A DNA stretch of 64,000 nt from NCBI RefSeq assembly GCF_002807685.1, contig NZ_PEAX01000001.1:558001-622000 (forward strand), given 5' to 3'. Positions 47,438 through 58,545 of this stretch are shown one piece after another. Source of the stretch: Neoalteromonas flava. Its GTDB lineage: Bacteria > Pseudomonadota > Gammaproteobacteria > Enterobacterales > Alteromonadaceae. Within the stretch, counting starts at the first letter, position 1. Every line of letters starts with the position of its first letter. The notes beneath the pieces are model-generated. The model did not search any database, was not told the DNA's origin, and saw only the letters and a list, made by a program, of their open reading frames with translations. The translations under genes and the position numbers were made by a program.

Positions 47438-48265
47438 TTAGAAACCTCTCGACTCCTTAATATACTCATAGGCTTGCTGAATATCCTGTGCCTTTTGCTT
47501 GGCCACCTGCATTGCTTGTTCTGGCAAACCTTTAGACATCAACTTATCGGGGTGATGGGCCGACATTAATTTACGATACGCCTTTTTGATGGTGGCATGG
47601 TCGGCATTCGGGGCTACACCTAAAATTTGATAGGCATCGGCTGATCGCTGCTGCTCGTTATAGCTCTGAGAGCGGTTTTGTCGCGGTCCCGCTTGACGAA
47701 AACGCACTTCCGCTTCATACATTCGGATCAAATAGTCAAGTTCCTGCCGCCTAAATCCGGCCGCTTTGGCGACTTTCACTAACACGTTATATTCAGCCTG
47801 CGACAACTGACCGTCAGAAAAGCAGGCCTGAATTAAAATTTCCAGCACAATCTGGATGATATCTCGACGTCCATGGCAGGAATCCACAAATTCGGTGATG
47901 GTTGCCTGAATCGGGTAATCTGCAGCTTTGCCCTCACGAAAAGCTGCCTGAGCAGCCTCTCTAGTTTCTCCACTTAGACCCATTTCATCCATTAGTCGGC
48001 TCGCCACTGCAATCTCTGATTGGGTAACTGCTCCGTCAGCTTTGGCTAAGTGCCCTAAGGTGGCAAATAAAGTATGAAAAAAGATTGCTTGCTGTTTGAA
48101 ATTGTCTTTATCAGTAAAAAAACGGCCAAAGCCCCCCATTTGACTAAAGTCTTGACTGTAACCTTTATCAAACATGTGCCCCACGATCAGGCCTAGAATC
48201 GCCCCAACCCATTTACCAGCCATGAAACCCAGCGCAACGCCGACAACTTTACCCCAATATGCCAT
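47438..48265 (-). CDS. djlA: Membrane-anchored J-domain protein DjlA
   Basis: A 275-residue DnaK co-chaperone anchored in the inner membrane. One N-terminal glycine-rich transmembrane helix (about 3-32), a central TerB-like helical domain (about 55-170), and a C-terminal J domain with the HPD motif (AHHPDKL) are visible. The frame opens at 48286 with a TTG, but the ATG at 48265 gives the family N-terminus MAYWGKVVGV and is preceded by GGAGGG. It is divergent from lptD, as in E. coli. Confidence 0.95.
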   Translation of the reverse strand: MAYWGKVVGVALGFMAGKWVGAILGLIVGHMFDKGYSQDFSQMGGFGRFFTDKDNFKQQAIFFHTLFATLGHLAKADGAVTQSEIAVASRLMDEMGLSGETREAAQAAFREGKAADYPIQATITEFVDSCHGRRDIIQIVLEILIQACFSDGQLSQAEYNVLVKVAKAAGFRRQELDYLIRMYEAEVRFRQAGPRQNRSQSYNEQQRSADAYQILGVAPNADHATIKKAYRKLMSAHHPDKLMSKGLPEQAMQVAKQKAQDIQQAYEYIKESRGF

Positions 48266-48469
48266 AGTGCTATGAACCCTCCGCAACGAGTCTGAATCCT
48301 AACTGATCAACCCTTAGAGCGAAAGAAAATCACAGAAAAAGCGACTAATTGACGTTGTTTGCTTGGTTAATCGGGGATAACAGCTTAAAATCGCCATAAT
48401 TTGGCAAAATCAACCGTATAGGTGATTACTGTTCGTGTCTTACTCACCTAGCAAAAGAGCAAAACCGTT

Positions 48470-50692
48470 TTGAAGTTTTCACACTGTGCGTTACTAGCGC
48501 TAACGGCAATAGCAGTAAGCCCTGGAGTTCTAGCGCAAGAGCCGGTGACATTATGTGCCGTGCCACCCGTTTCCTTTGATCCCCAACAATTGACGTCTGG
48601 TGGGGAAGTTGTGGTGCGCGCCAATCAAGCTGAAATTATCGAAGATAAGACCGCCTTATTTCAAGGAAATGTTGATATTTACAGTGAACGTGCGGTTATC
48701 AGCGCCGAAAGAGCCACCATTGAAGATAATGGCAAAAGCGTCTTCGCCGAAGGAAATGTCACTTACCAAAGTGAACAGCTCAAAGTAGAAAGTCAGTCTG
48801 TTAATGTCGATTCAAACAGTCAAAAGCTGAACCTAATTGCAACCCGTTACCAATTGACTGGCTTCGTTGGACATGGAGCTGCGGATCAAATTTCTGTCGA
48901 TGCCAATGAAGGGATCTCATTACAAGATGTATCTTTTACCACTTGCCCTATCGGTAGCGAAGATTGGCAAATCCGCGCCAGTGAAATCAGCCTCGAAAAA
49001 GGCTCAGTCTTAGGTGAGGCGAAAAACACCCGATTTTATGTCAAAGGTGTACCCGTTTTCTATTTGCCTTACTTTGCATTTCCCGTATCAACGCAGCGTC
49101 AAACTGGACTACTGTTCCCCAATATAACAAGCTCAAGCGCTACTGGTATTGATTATGAACAGCCGTTTTATTGGAACATCGCGCCTAATTTCGACATGAC
49201 GATTTCACCACGTCTCATGACTGACCGGGGCTTACAAATAAAAAACGAGTTTCGCTATTTATTGAAAAATGCAACCGGAAGCGTCCACTTAGAATATTTA
49301 CCGAATGATGACGAGTTGGCTGGCAGCGACTCTGACCGGTATTTTTATCGTGTCTTTCACCAAGGGCAATTCGCCAAAAATTGGCAACTTAATATCGATT
49401 TCAACGGATTAAGCGACGATAACTATATTGTGGACTTAGGATCCGATTTCTATAACCGAGCTGACACCCATTTATACCGCACGATTGGCGTATCTTATTA
49501 TACTCAACAACTGGATTTCACGGCTCAATTGCGCGATTTTGAGGTCATCGGTGATCATCAAGACACCTATCGCGCATTACCTGAAACTAAACTTGAATAC
49601 CGCACGTCGCTGCATGACTTAGTGGATTTAAGGATCAACTCTGAATTGGCCTATTTTGATAATCCTCTCGCTGAACAACCAAAAGCACTGCGCTTTCACA
49701 TTGCTCCCACGTTGGCCATTCCTTATCAACGCCAATGGGGTGAATTGCTCGCCGAAGCCAGTGTTTTGAATACCCATTATAAACAAGAAGATGTCGAAGG
49801 CACTGAGTTGGCGGAAGAAGTTACCCGCACGCTAGGGCAAGTAAGATTGTATGGCAACGTGGTTTTTGAACGCAATCAGACATGGGATGGAGAAGCCTCG
49901 ACGCTAACGTTTGAGCCCCAATTCCAGTACTTATATACCAGTTACGAAGACCAGTCGGATATTGGCTTGTATGATACCACACTGCTGCTCAATGACGTCG
50001 ATGGTTTGTTTCGTGGTCAGGAGTTTACCGGCTTGGATCGCATCAGTGATAATAATCAAGTCACACTGGGGGTAACCAGCCGATTATTGGATTCCGCCAA
50101 CCGCGAGCAATTAGTGATAAGCTTGGGGCAAATTTTTTATCTCGATGATAATCGTGTTGTGGCAGCAGCAAAAGACGAGAACAGTTCAGCAATTGCTGCA
50201 GAGCTTGATTGGCGTATCAGTAAGCGCTGGTTGGTGCATTCTGACGTGCAAGTGTCCAGCGCTTCTGACAAGGTTGATCGGAGTAGCTTAGCCTTGGAAT
50301 ATCGCCGCGATAATGCGAGCTTAGTGCAGTTGAGTCATCGTTATGTACGCAATTTATCGGGTGAACAAATTGACCAAATTGGCCTCTCAGCGAGTTGGCC
50401 AATCAGCGACAAGTGGCATTGGGTGGGACGCTGGTATCGCGATCTGAACTTAAATCGCAGTATAGAATCATACTTCGGGTTACAATATGAATCTTGCTGT
50501 TGGGCTTTACGTTTCGTCGCTCAACGTCATTTAAGTAATCGCTTTGATGGCGGTGGCGTGCAGAGCACAAATGAGTTCGACTCCGGCGTCGCACTGCAAT
50601 TTATCTTTAAAGGAATTGGTTCGTCACGCAACAATCGAGAAATGCTCGAAGAGGGTATGTTTGGGTACCGCCAACCCTACGTTTTAAATTAA
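48470..50692 (+). CDS. lptD: LPS assembly outer-membrane protein LptD
   Basis: A 740-residue outer-membrane protein that inserts lipopolysaccharide into the outer leaflet with LptE. A signal peptide (to about residue 22), an OstA jelly-roll domain (about 45-150, GGEVVVRANQAEI) and a large beta-barrel are visible. The disulfide cysteines are in LCAVPP, TTCPIG and the adjacent pair ESCCWAL. The start is a TTG. It heads the conserved operon lptD-surA-pdxA-rsmA-apaG-apaH. Confidence 0.97.
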   Translation: MKFSHCALLALTAIAVSPGVLAQEPVTLCAVPPVSFDPQQLTSGGEVVVRANQAEIIEDKTALFQGNVDIYSERAVISAERATIEDNGKSVFAEGNVTYQSEQLKVESQSVNVDSNSQKLNLIATRYQLTGFVGHGAADQISVDANEGISLQDVSFTTCPIGSEDWQIRASEISLEKGSVLGEAKNTRFYVKGVPVFYLPYFAFPVSTQRQTGLLFPNITSSSATGIDYEQPFYWNIAPNFDMTISPRLMTDRGLQIKNEFRYLLKNATGSVHLEYLPNDDELAGSDSDRYFYRVFHQGQFAKNWQLNIDFNGLSDDNYIVDLGSDFYNRADTHLYRTIGVSYYTQQLDFTAQLRDFEVIGDHQDTYRALPETKLEYRTSLHDLVDLRINSELAYFDNPLAEQPKALRFHIAPTLAIPYQRQWGELLAEASVLNTHYKQEDVEGTELAEEVTRTLGQVRLYGNVVFERNQTWDGEASTLTFEPQFQYLYTSYEDQSDIGLYDTTLLLNDVDGLFRGQEFTGLDRISDNNQVTLGVTSRLLDSANREQLVISLGQIFYLDDNRVVAAAKDENSSAIAAELDWRISKRWLVHSDVQVSSASDKVDRSSLALEYRRDNASLVQLSHRYVRNLSGEQIDQIGLSASWPISDKWHWVGRWYRDLNLNRSIESYFGLQYESCCWALRFVAQRHLSNRFDGGGVQSTNEFDSGVALQFIFKGIGSSRNNREMLEEGMFGYRQPYVLN

Positions 50693-50719
50693 TTAGAAAA
50701 TTAGAGTTAGTTAATATCT

Positions 50720-52009
50720 ATGAAGAAACTTTTAATAGCACTTGCTTTTGTTCTATCAGCCAGTCACATCCATGCGCAAGAAACAAAACTAGATAGCGTT
50801 GCTGTCATTGTTGATCAGGGCGTGATCCTTGAAAGCGAAATCCAAGAGCTGATCAGCAATGTCAAGCGTAATGCCATCGCCAATGATCAATCGTTACCCT
50901 CTGACCGTGCCTTGCGCACGCAAGCGATTGAACGCCTCATACTAACCAATTTACAAATGCAGATGGCTGACCGCATGGGGATCCGCATCAGTGACCCTCA
51001 ACTGGACCAAACCATACGCAACATTGCCCAGAGTGAAGGCATGACGTTGGAGCAATTGCGCTCTCAAGTTGCCCTTGAAGGCATCAGCTATGAGCAATAC
51101 CGTGAATCTGTGCGCCAAGAACTGATTACGGGTGAAGTTACGCGGGCGAATGTGCGTCGCCGTATTTACATCACTCCGCAGGAAATTAATACCCTGGTTG
51201 ACCTTATCGACCAACAAGGCGCGCAACAAGCGGAATATCAACTGGGGCACATTTTAATCGGTTTTCCTCCACAGGCTTCAGATGACGATATTGCTGCGGC
51301 AAAAGACCGTGCCGAGAGAGTGATCGAATTACTCGAAAGTGGCTCTGATTTTGCCAAAATAGCGATTGCATCGTCTTCTGGCTCTGAAGCCTTGGAAGGC
51401 GGCAACATGGGCTGGATGAATATTAACTCAATGCCTACGCTATTTGCTGAAGCTGTGCAGTCCAAGCGCAAAGACTCGCTCGTCGGTCCGATTCGCAGCG
51501 GCGCAGGCTTTCACATCTTAAAAGTGTTAGATACTCGTGGGATAGAAACGGTTGAAGTAGAAGAAGTCAATGCTCGCCATATTCTGATCACGCCATCGAT
51601 TATTCTCAGCGAAGAAAAAGCCGAAGAGATGCTCAACACCTTTAAACAGCAAATCATTGACGGTGAAAAAACCTTTGAAGAGTTAGCCAAAGAACATTCA
51701 GAAGATCCGGGGTCTGCCCTGCGCGGTGGCGAATTGGGCTTTACCGATCCCAATGTATATGTGCCAGTTTTCCGTGACACCCTAGCAACCCTTCAACCTG
51801 GCGAATTTAGTAAGCCAGTGCGTTCACAGCACGGCTGGCATTTAATTCAATTGATTGAACGACGCATGGACGATGCAACGGAGCGACGCAAAGAAGACAA
51901 AGCTTATCAATTAATTTTTAATCGCAAGTTTTCTGAAGAAACAGACAGCTGGCTACGCGAAATGCGCGATGCTGCTTACATCGAAATTGTTGGTGGTGGG
52001 AACGCGTAA
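50720..52009 (+). CDS. surA: Periplasmic chaperone/prolyl isomerase SurA
   Basis: A 429-residue chaperone for outer-membrane proteins, including LptD. A signal peptide (to about residue 19), an N-terminal chaperone module, two parvulin domains (about 170-270 and 280-380; [12 protein letters not shown] and [10 protein letters not shown] starts) and a C-terminal helix are visible. It starts 27 bp after lptD and ends 2 bp before pdxA. Confidence 0.98.
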   Translation: MKKLLIALAFVLSASHIHAQETKLDSVAVIVDQGVILESEIQELISNVKRNAIANDQSLPSDRALRTQAIERLILTNLQMQMADRMGIRISDPQLDQTIRNIAQSEGMTLEQLRSQVALEGISYEQYRESVRQELITGEVTRANVRRRIYITPQEINTLVDLIDQQGAQQAEYQLGHILIGFPPQASDDDIAAAKDRAERVIELLESGSDFAKIAIASSSGSEALEGGNMGWMNINSMPTLFAEAVQSKRKDSLVGPIRSGAGFHILKVLDTRGIETVEVEEVNARHILITPSIILSEEKAEEMLNTFKQQIIDGEKTFEELAKEHSEDPGSALRGGELGFTDPNVYVPVFRDTLATLQPGEFSKPVRSQHGWHLIQLIERRMDDATERRKEDKAYQLIFNRKFSEETDSWLREMRDAAYIEIVGGGNA

Positions 52010-52011
52010 CT

Positions 52012-52992
52012 ATGACACTGCGTATTGCGATAACGCCAGGCGAACCTGCGGGTATTGGCCCCGACTTAGTAGCCAAAATAGCGCAGCAGCAGTGGGATGC
52101 TCAGCTTGTTGTTTTCGCTGATAAAAGCATGCTGGCTCAGCGCGCTGAACTATTAGGCCTGCCTTTACAGTTAACCGATTTTGAATTGGACGAAACACGC
52201 CTGCAAAAAGCAGGCGAGCTTTTTGTAAAGCATATCCCGTGTGATAAACCTGTGCAGGTGGGTGAGCTTGACAGCGATAATGGGCATTATGTCGTTGAAA
52301 CATTACGTGCCGCTTGCGAAGCAAATATGCACGGCGAGTTTGACGCCGTTGTTACCGGTCCTGTGCATAAGGGGATCATCAATCAAGCAGGCGTTAGTTT
52401 CAGCGGACACACTGAATACTTTGCGGCCCAATCCAACACCACTGATGTGGTTATGATGTTGGCCACCGAGGGTTTACGTGTAGCATTAGCGACGACGCAT
52501 ATTCCGTTAGCCTATGTTTCGCGTGCGATTACAGTGGAGCGGTTACACAAAGTCATCCATATCATCAATACAGATTTACGCCTCAAACTGGGTATAGAAG
52601 CGCCTAAAATATATGTCTGTGGGCTTAATCCTCATGCCGGTGAAAACGGCCATTTGGGTAAAGAAGAAATAACCACAATTACTCCTGCGCTTGATCAATT
52701 GCGCACTGAGGGACTAAATGTCATTGGCCCGTTACCCGCAGACACAATTTTTCAACCTAAATATTTAGAAGACGCCGATATTGTGCTCGCCATGTACCAC
52801 GACCAAGGGCTTCCGGTGCTCAAATATAAGGGCTTCGGAGCGTCGGTAAATGTTACCTTGGGCTTGCCGTTTATTCGTACTTCTGTGGACCATGGCACAG
52901 CTTGTGATCTGGCCGGGTCTGGCAATGTGGATGCAGGGAGCATGCATTTGGCATTGGCTACAGCAATTGAAATGGCAGGGAAACAGCAATGA
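52012..52992 (+). CDS. pdxA: 4-hydroxythreonine-4-phosphate dehydrogenase
   Basis: A 326-residue NAD-dependent enzyme of vitamin B6 synthesis that supplies the PdxJ substrate. Diagnostic stretches are [47 protein letters not shown] and [12 protein letters not shown] with metal-binding histidines. It overlaps rsmA by 4 bases (ATGA). Confidence 0.98.
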   Translation: MTLRIAITPGEPAGIGPDLVAKIAQQQWDAQLVVFADKSMLAQRAELLGLPLQLTDFELDETRLQKAGELFVKHIPCDKPVQVGELDSDNGHYVVETLRAACEANMHGEFDAVVTGPVHKGIINQAGVSFSGHTEYFAAQSNTTDVVMMLATEGLRVALATTHIPLAYVSRAITVERLHKVIHIINTDLRLKLGIEAPKIYVCGLNPHAGENGHLGKEEITTITPALDQLRTEGLNVIGPLPADTIFQPKYLEDADIVLAMYHDQGLPVLKYKGFGASVNVTLGLPFIRTSVDHGTACDLAGSGNVDAGSMHLALATAIEMAGKQQ

Positions 52993-53813
52993 GTAACAAG
53001 CACCTTGGCCATACCGCACGCAAGCGATTTGGACAAAATTTCCTGCATGATGAGTACATCATTGACAAGATTGTTAGCGCTATCAATCCGCAAAACGACC
53101 AGGTTATGGTTGAAATTGGCCCCGGCCTGGGCGCCCTTACCGAACCTGTTTGCGAGGTTATCAATCATTTAACCGTAGTGGAGCTGGATCGCGACTTAGC
53201 GAAGCGATTGCGCCATCATCCCTTCATTCAGTCCAAGTTAACGGTAATCGAACAAGATGCACTAACCTTTGATTTTGGCTCTTTGTGTAAAGATGGAAAG
53301 CGGATCCGAGTATTTGGTAATCTGCCCTACAACATTTCAACTCCACTGATGTTTCATCTATTTAGCTTCACCGGTTGCATTGCGGATATGCACTTTATGC
53401 TGCAACAAGAGGTGGTTAATCGTCTGGCGGCGGGGCCAAACCATAAAAATTATGGGCGTCTATCAGTAATGGCACAGTATTACTGCCAAGTGATGCCTGT
53501 GCTGCCCGTTCCCCCGTCCGCGTTTAAGCCGCCGCCTAAAGTAGACTCTGCGATCGTACGTTTGATCCCCTACATCGAACCACCGGTAGCCGTGGATAAT
53601 ATCGCGCGTTTAAATCAAGTCTGCGCCATGGCATTCAACCAACGCCGGAAAACCATACGCAATAGTTTAAAAGAGCTGATTGCTGATGAAGACTGGTCTG
53701 AACTTAATATTTCTCCGGACCTACGCGCAGAAAATCTCGCATTGACCGACTACGCAGAGTTAGCTAACTTTGTTGAAAAGCATTCAGACAAGGGGCTGCA
53801 TGACGGTCAATAA
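52989..53813 (+). CDS. rsmA: 16S rRNA (A1518/A1519) dimethyltransferase RsmA
   Basis: A 274-residue methyltransferase (KsgA) acting late in 30S assembly. [11 protein letters not shown], the SAM site [12 protein letters not shown], the catalytic NLPYNIST motif and the C-terminal [10 protein letters not shown] are all present. The stop overlaps the apaG start region by 14 bases. Confidence 0.98.
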   Translation: MSNKHLGHTARKRFGQNFLHDEYIIDKIVSAINPQNDQVMVEIGPGLGALTEPVCEVINHLTVVELDRDLAKRLRHHPFIQSKLTVIEQDALTFDFGSLCKDGKRIRVFGNLPYNISTPLMFHLFSFTGCIADMHFMLQQEVVNRLAAGPNHKNYGRLSVMAQYYCQVMPVLPVPPSAFKPPPKVDSAIVRLIPYIEPPVAVDNIARLNQVCAMAFNQRRKTIRNSLKELIADEDWSELNISPDLRAENLALTDYAELANFVEKHSDKGLHDGQ

Positions 53814-54177
53814 TGCAATCCAAGTAAGAGTCAAAACCCGCTATCTTGCTGAGCATGCGAAAACTGATGAAGGTAAATTCGCATTTGCGTATCAAGTAGA
53901 GATTAGCAATATTGGTGATCAAGCCTCGCAGCTAATGACACGCTATTGGCTCATCACAGATGGCAATGGTAAAACTGCGGAAGTGCGCGGCGATGGTGTG
54001 GTTGGCAAGCAACCCACTATCCAGCCGGGTGAGTCATTTGTCTATACAAGTGGTGCGGTGATCGATACACCGGTTGGGACCATGCAAGGCTATTATGAAA
54101 TGCGCGCTGCTGATGGAAAGCATTTTAAGGCTCCAATCGATGTATTTGGCTTGCGTGTGCCCCATTTAGTGAATTAA
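53800..54177 (+). CDS. apaG: ApaG (DUF525) protein
   Basis: A 125-residue beta-sandwich protein of poorly known role, widespread beside apaH. The stretches [33 protein letters not shown] and [10 protein letters not shown] are the family hallmark. The ATG at 53800 is chosen because it gives the usual N-terminus (MTVNNAIQV). It overlaps the end of rsmA by 14 bases, and apaH follows 3 bp later. Confidence 0.97.
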   Translation: MTVNNAIQVRVKTRYLAEHAKTDEGKFAFAYQVEISNIGDQASQLMTRYWLITDGNGKTAEVRGDGVVGKQPTIQPGESFVYTSGAVIDTPVGTMQGYYEMRAADGKHFKAPIDVFGLRVPHLVN

Positions 54178-54180
54178 ACG

Positions 54181-54993
54181 ATGGCGAACTACGTCGTCGG
54201 TGATATTCAGGGGTGTTACTCCGGGCTAAAACGCTTGCTTAAATCGATTCAATTTGACCCGAGCAAAGATACCTTATGGTCGGTTGGTGACCTAGTTGCT
54301 CGTGGCGAAGATTCCTTATCTACCTTGCAATTGTTATTCGATCTCAAAGACAGCTTCAAAACCGTTCTGGGCAACCACGATTTGCATCTCTTGGCCATTT
54401 GTTACGGCATCCGCAAAGCCAAACCACAAGACAACCTTGATGCGTTGCTAAACTCGCCACAGCTACCCGATTTCGTGCAATGGTTGCGTAACCAACCACT
54501 GGCTCTCAGACTCGACAAGCGTACGCTGTTAGTGCATGCCGGACTTTATCCACAGTGGTCACTTAAACAAAGTGTGGCATATAGCGATGAAGTCGCACAA
54601 AAGCTGAAAAGTAAGAAATGTGAAGCGTTCTTAAAAAACATGTATGGCAATACACCAAACCAATGGAAAAACGGTTTGTCTGGCGATGACCGCTTGCGCT
54701 TTATCGTTAACGCAATGACACGTATGCGGTTTCTTGATCAACAGCAACGATTAAACTTTTCAATTAAGGACTCTCCGGCCAGCTGCCCAACAAAATATCG
54801 GCCTTGGTTTCAGCTCAACAATGCAATGTTAAAGAAAAAGCACCGTGTAATATTTGGTCATTGGGCAGCATTAAATGGTTTGTCTGATCATGCCCAATTT
54901 ATTGGACTCGACACTGGCTACGTATGGGGCGGCAAGTTAACCGCATTGCGGCTTGATGACATGACTTACTTTTCCGTTAAAAATCAGACTTAA
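54181..54993 (+). CDS. apaH: Diadenosine tetraphosphatase ApaH
   Basis: A 270-residue metallophosphatase that splits Ap4A into two ADP and also decaps NpnN-capped RNA. The calcineurin-like motifs are GDIQGC, GDLVARG, GNHDLHL and, further on, VHAGLYP and FGHWAAL. It is the last gene of the lptD operon. No clear terminator follows. Confidence 0.97.
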   Translation: MANYVVGDIQGCYSGLKRLLKSIQFDPSKDTLWSVGDLVARGEDSLSTLQLLFDLKDSFKTVLGNHDLHLLAICYGIRKAKPQDNLDALLNSPQLPDFVQWLRNQPLALRLDKRTLLVHAGLYPQWSLKQSVAYSDEVAQKLKSKKCEAFLKNMYGNTPNQWKNGLSGDDRLRFIVNAMTRMRFLDQQQRLNFSIKDSPASCPTKYRPWFQLNNAMLKKKHRVIFGHWAALNGLSDHAQFIGLDTGYVWGGKLTALRLDDMTYFSVKNQT

Positions 54994-55192
54994 GGGAATC
55001 AAATGCAGGTCGATAACTTAATAATAATGCTTTTTTCTCGCTTTTAGCGCAATAAAAGCAGACAGAGGCTAAAGATTGAACTAAATTTTTAACCTCAGGG
55101 GGTGTAATTTTCTGCGGATTTTGTCACACTCGATACAATCGGTAGTTGCGCAACACCCACGTTGTAATACAAGCACAGGCTCAGGAGTTCCT

Positions 55193-57220
55193 ATGAGAAT
55201 CACAGTCGCAAGACGGATCTATGGTGGTTTTGCTATCATCATCCTCTTACTCTTAGTGATCAGTTATTCATCGCTCAGTAACCTCAGTGACATTCAAGGT
55301 GAAACTGAACAGGTTAACAAAGTCGCTATACCAGCCGTGGCCGGGAGTAACGGGCTCAAAGCAGCCTTCCTGAATATGGGGCGATTAACTTTTGAAGCCT
55401 ACTACGAACCGACACTGGACGGTTTAGCCAGCAAGAAAGACAGCTTCAATAACAGTAAAAGCAACTTTAATACTGAGCTTAAAGGACTAGAAAGCGTCGT
55501 CGCAGCTGACCAAGAATTACGCGTAGCACTGGGCAATGTTGTGACAACATTCCAGGAATACGAAGGGAACGTTGATTCCATGTACAGTAATCATCAACGG
55601 GAATTAGAGCTGCGCAACGAAGTGCAAGATAAAATCGGTGATTTGGAAGACAATGCCGATGATGCTTCTTCTTATATTCTCGACTTTAGTGACATGGACT
55701 CAGTACAAAGCAATTCTAACTTGAGACGAGCCGCCGAAATTGGTAGTGAAATCGAGGGTGATTTATTGTCCTTGGTCACCGTTACAATCGAATATGCAAA
55801 AACTGAGACCATTCAGCGCACGCAAACCATCGGCAATGAAGTTGAATTAATTGTTGGTCAGATAGCGCAGAAACTGTCTGACATGCAACAAGCAGAGGGT
55901 GGCCGGGACAGCTCAGGTACGATGGCCGATATTGCAGACCTAATTAGTAGTGCGACCTCTGCGATCTCAGCCAACGATGGTATCTTGGCATTGCATGTTG
56001 AGCGTCTAGAACGCGCTCAGGCAGCGCAAGCGGCATTGCAAGCTTCTGAAGAAAACATAGCGCAAGCAATTACTGAATTGAATAGCCTGCTTGCATTAGC
56101 TGATAAGAAAGTAAAAGTCACCGAAGAGAGTGTTAATAGCTCGGTAAGCGGAGCCACCACCAGCATTATTATTATCGTGATAGTTTCGCTGATTATTGCT
56201 GGCGGCATTTCTTATTACACGGTAACCGCTATAACCAAACCGCTAGATAAGGTAAACCGGATTTTAAATGTCTTGGCTTCTGGCGATTTAACCCAAAAAA
56301 TTCAAGAGAAAAGCAAAGACGAGTTTGGTGATCTTGCTCGCAACTGTAACAACCTGATAGATAGTCTTACCAAATTGGTTTCTGGTATTCGCTCTCGTGC
56401 AGAGCAATTAGCGGCGGCGTCAGAGCAAACCTCTGCAGTTACCACGCAGACTACCGCTTCTATTCAAGATCAAAAATCTCAGATCGCTCAGGTTGCGACT
56501 GCAACTACAGAAATGCACAGTACTTCACAGTTGGTTACGCAAAGCGCAGAGGACACGTTGGCGCAAATCAAGCATGCTGACAAAGAGGCTGAAAAAGTCA
56601 GAGCGATTTCACTCGAAAACAAGAGCACTATCGAAGTGTTAGCGAAGGATGTTGAGCAAGCTGCGGACGTTATTAATAAGTTGCATCAAGACAGTGCCAG
56701 TATTGGCGGAATTCTTGATGTTATTCGTGGGGTTGCTGATCAAACCAACTTACTCGCATTAAACGCAGCAATTGAAGCCGCCCGTGCTGGCGAGCAAGGC
56801 CGTGGTTTCGCGGTTGTTGCCGATGAAGTGAGAACCTTGGCCAGCCGCACGCAGGAAAGCACGCAAGAAATTAACAATATGATTGAGGTGCTCCAGGCCG
56901 GTGCTGAGAAAGCAGTAGCAGTAATGACTCAGGGTAAAGAGCAAACCACGATTTGTGTCGAACAGACCGAGAAAGCTACCGCTGCACTAGATTTGATTTC
57001 AGATGCTGTACACAAAGCACATGATGTTAGTTCTCAGATTGAACAATCCGCACGTGAGCAAAATGTGGTGTCACAGGAAATCAGTGAACGCTTGGAGAGT
57101 ATTGTTGGTATAGCCGAGGAAACGACCGTCGGTGCGCAACAAACTTCACAAAGCAGTCAAGAAGTTGCGAAACTAGCTGAAGAACTTCAACAATCGATCA
57201 AACAATTTAAAGTGTCCTAA
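55193..57220 (+). CDS. Methyl-accepting chemotaxis protein
   Basis: A 675-residue chemoreceptor. TM1 (about 7-28) is followed by a helical periplasmic domain of about 310 residues, much larger than a simple four-helix bundle, then TM2 (about 325-347), HAMP (about 348-400), and the cytoplasmic signalling domain with the hairpin tip [25 protein letters not shown]-type sequence (written here in shortened form: [14 protein letters not shown] and FAVVADEVR). The frame opens at 55121, but the ATG at 55193 follows AGGAG by 5 bases and gives a receptor N-terminus. It is a lone gene with its own terminator; ligand unknown. Confidence 0.95.
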   Translation: MRITVARRIYGGFAIIILLLLVISYSSLSNLSDIQGETEQVNKVAIPAVAGSNGLKAAFLNMGRLTFEAYYEPTLDGLASKKDSFNNSKSNFNTELKGLESVVAADQELRVALGNVVTTFQEYEGNVDSMYSNHQRELELRNEVQDKIGDLEDNADDASSYILDFSDMDSVQSNSNLRRAAEIGSEIEGDLLSLVTVTIEYAKTETIQRTQTIGNEVELIVGQIAQKLSDMQQAEGGRDSSGTMADIADLISSATSAISANDGILALHVERLERAQAAQAALQASEENIAQAITELNSLLALADKKVKVTEESVNSSVSGATTSIIIIVIVSLIIAGGISYYTVTAITKPLDKVNRILNVLASGDLTQKIQEKSKDEFGDLARNCNNLIDSLTKLVSGIRSRAEQLAAASEQTSAVTTQTTASIQDQKSQIAQVATATTEMHSTSQLVTQSAEDTLAQIKHADKEAEKVRAISLENKSTIEVLAKDVEQAADVINKLHQDSASIGGILDVIRGVADQTNLLALNAAIEAARAGEQGRGFAVVADEVRTLASRTQESTQEINNMIEVLQAGAEKAVAVMTQGKEQTTICVEQTEKATAALDLISDAVHKAHDVSSQIEQSAREQNVVSQEISERLESIVGIAEETTVGAQQTSQSSQEVAKLAEELQQSIKQFKVS

Positions 57221-57230
57221 TCGAAACCTT

Positions 57231-57260
57231 AAAAAAAACGCGGCTTCAGCCGCGTTTTTT
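57231..57260 (+). terminator. Rho-independent terminator of the chemoreceptor gene
   Basis: The perfect stem AACGCGGC/GCCGCGTT with a TTCA loop (57237-57256) is followed by further T. The A-run upstream would extend the pairing. Confidence 0.93.
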
Positions 57261-57353
57261 AATTACTCATACGCAAGTATAAATTGGCGCATTGCTGACC
57301 TACTGAGTTAAGACTATAGTTAAATGACTGTCGGATTATTGTTGTTTCAAGTT

Positions 57354-57695
57354 ATGAAAAGCGTACCCCTTGCAATTCTTTGCTTTGCATCCTTTGGCTT
57401 GCAGGCTGCAACTGATCAATCTTGCCCTTTATCGCTAGATGGCGTAGCCGTACATTCAGCCGCTAAAATGTGTCAACAATTTAACGCTAGTGATGACCAA
57501 CCACATCAATCAATGAGCTATCATATCCCGCTCTCTACCGATGACGCTATCGCGTATTATCAAACCCAACACAATGAGCTAACGGTGCATTCTGTGTTTA
57601 ATGGCAGAACCTTACTTACCATGCAAGAAAACCGCGTGAGAGTCGCTATTTCTGCGGATAATACCGGAGCTCAAGTCGACATCCTGATTTTATAA
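57354..57695 (+). CDS. Small exported protein of unknown function
   Basis: A 113-residue protein with a signal peptide (MKSVPLAILCFASFGLQA, cleavage before ATDQS). The mature part is about 95 residues with two cysteines (SCPL and KMCQQ) and a pattern of helix then three strands (ELTVHSVF, RTLLTM, VRVAIS). The frame opens at 57324, but the ATG at 57354 starts exactly at the signal peptide. Family not recognised. Confidence 0.65.
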   Translation: MKSVPLAILCFASFGLQAATDQSCPLSLDGVAVHSAAKMCQQFNASDDQPHQSMSYHIPLSTDDAIAYYQTQHNELTVHSVFNGRTLLTMQENRVRVAISADNTGAQVDILIL

Positions 57696-57864
57696 ATCTG
57701 TTATCCTGCCTTTCGGTAACTGAAAGGCTTCTTACCCTTTTTATCTCCATCTATAAAGTAATCAATTAACTTGGCACTTGCCTTGCAAAGTTCCTGATAC
57801 GTTGCAGATCAGCTCTGTCAACGTCAAATTTTTGACTTCGTATCATTGTGTAAAGAGGATTTTC

Positions 57865-58470
57865 ATGGAACTCGCCATTGTATTGTTAATGCTTTTAGTA
57901 TTTGTCGGGATCGGCGCCGTGAAGTTAAGTGCGCAATCAACTGCTACGCAATTGAGTTTCCCGTTCAGTCGACGATCTCAGCTATTCACTCCCGTCGAGC
58001 GCAACTTCCTCGAGCTTTTGGAAAAGGCCATGGGACATGAATTTCGGATTATTTGTCGTGTACGCTTGGCTGACTTGATCAGTATTAAGCAAGGTTCAAA
58101 TACCAAGAACAGTAAATCTGCATTAAGCAAAGCTGTTGGTAAGCAACTCGACTTTGTGTTGTGCAGTAAGTCTAATATGGATCCTGTGCTGGCAATCGAT
58201 TTGGTTTACCAGCAGGGCAAAGAAGGTTACAAGATCCAAAAAGACTGGTTCGTCAGTGGTGCATTAGAAGCAGCTAAAGTTCCGCATATGAGGATAAAAG
58301 TCAAATCTGGCTATACCGTATCAGAGGTGCGTGAAAGTATCGAAGTGAAGCTCATTCCATACCGTAAGGCCCTCGCCAAAGAACCGCTAGTTAATGGTGG
58401 CGGAAAACGCCCTGACGGTAGCAAGCGTCCCACTCGTCCGTTACGCTCCAGCCGCCCAGTTACTGCTTAA
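57865..58470 (+). CDS. DUF2726 membrane-anchored protein
   Basis: A 201-residue protein with an N-terminal transmembrane helix (about 1-20) and a cytoplasmic DUF2726 domain (about 40-165). The domain shows FTPVERNFLELLEKAMG, FRIICRVRLADLI, KQLDFVLCSKSNM and LAIDLVYQQGKEG, a layout related to the restriction-endonuclease-like fold of that family. The polar, arginine-rich tail is unstructured. The ATG at 57865 follows AGAGGA by 5 bases and is preferred to the frame opening at 57778. The function of DUF2726 is unknown. Confidence 0.8.
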   Translation: MELAIVLLMLLVFVGIGAVKLSAQSTATQLSFPFSRRSQLFTPVERNFLELLEKAMGHEFRIICRVRLADLISIKQGSNTKNSKSALSKAVGKQLDFVLCSKSNMDPVLAIDLVYQQGKEGYKIQKDWFVSGALEAAKVPHMRIKVKSGYTVSEVRESIEVKLIPYRKALAKEPLVNGGGKRPDGSKRPTRPLRSSRPVTA

Positions 58471-58545
58471 AACTGGTTGCAAAGGTGTTAGTTTGCGCGC
58501 TTTTAGATTACACTGCGCGCAATTAAACAATACCTTATGTGAAAC

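Noticed and set aside
54994-55192. Sigma-28 flagellar promoter for the chemoreceptor gene
   Set aside because: TAAAGATT near 55069 resembles the -35 element, but no GCCGATAA-like -10 follows at the right distance.
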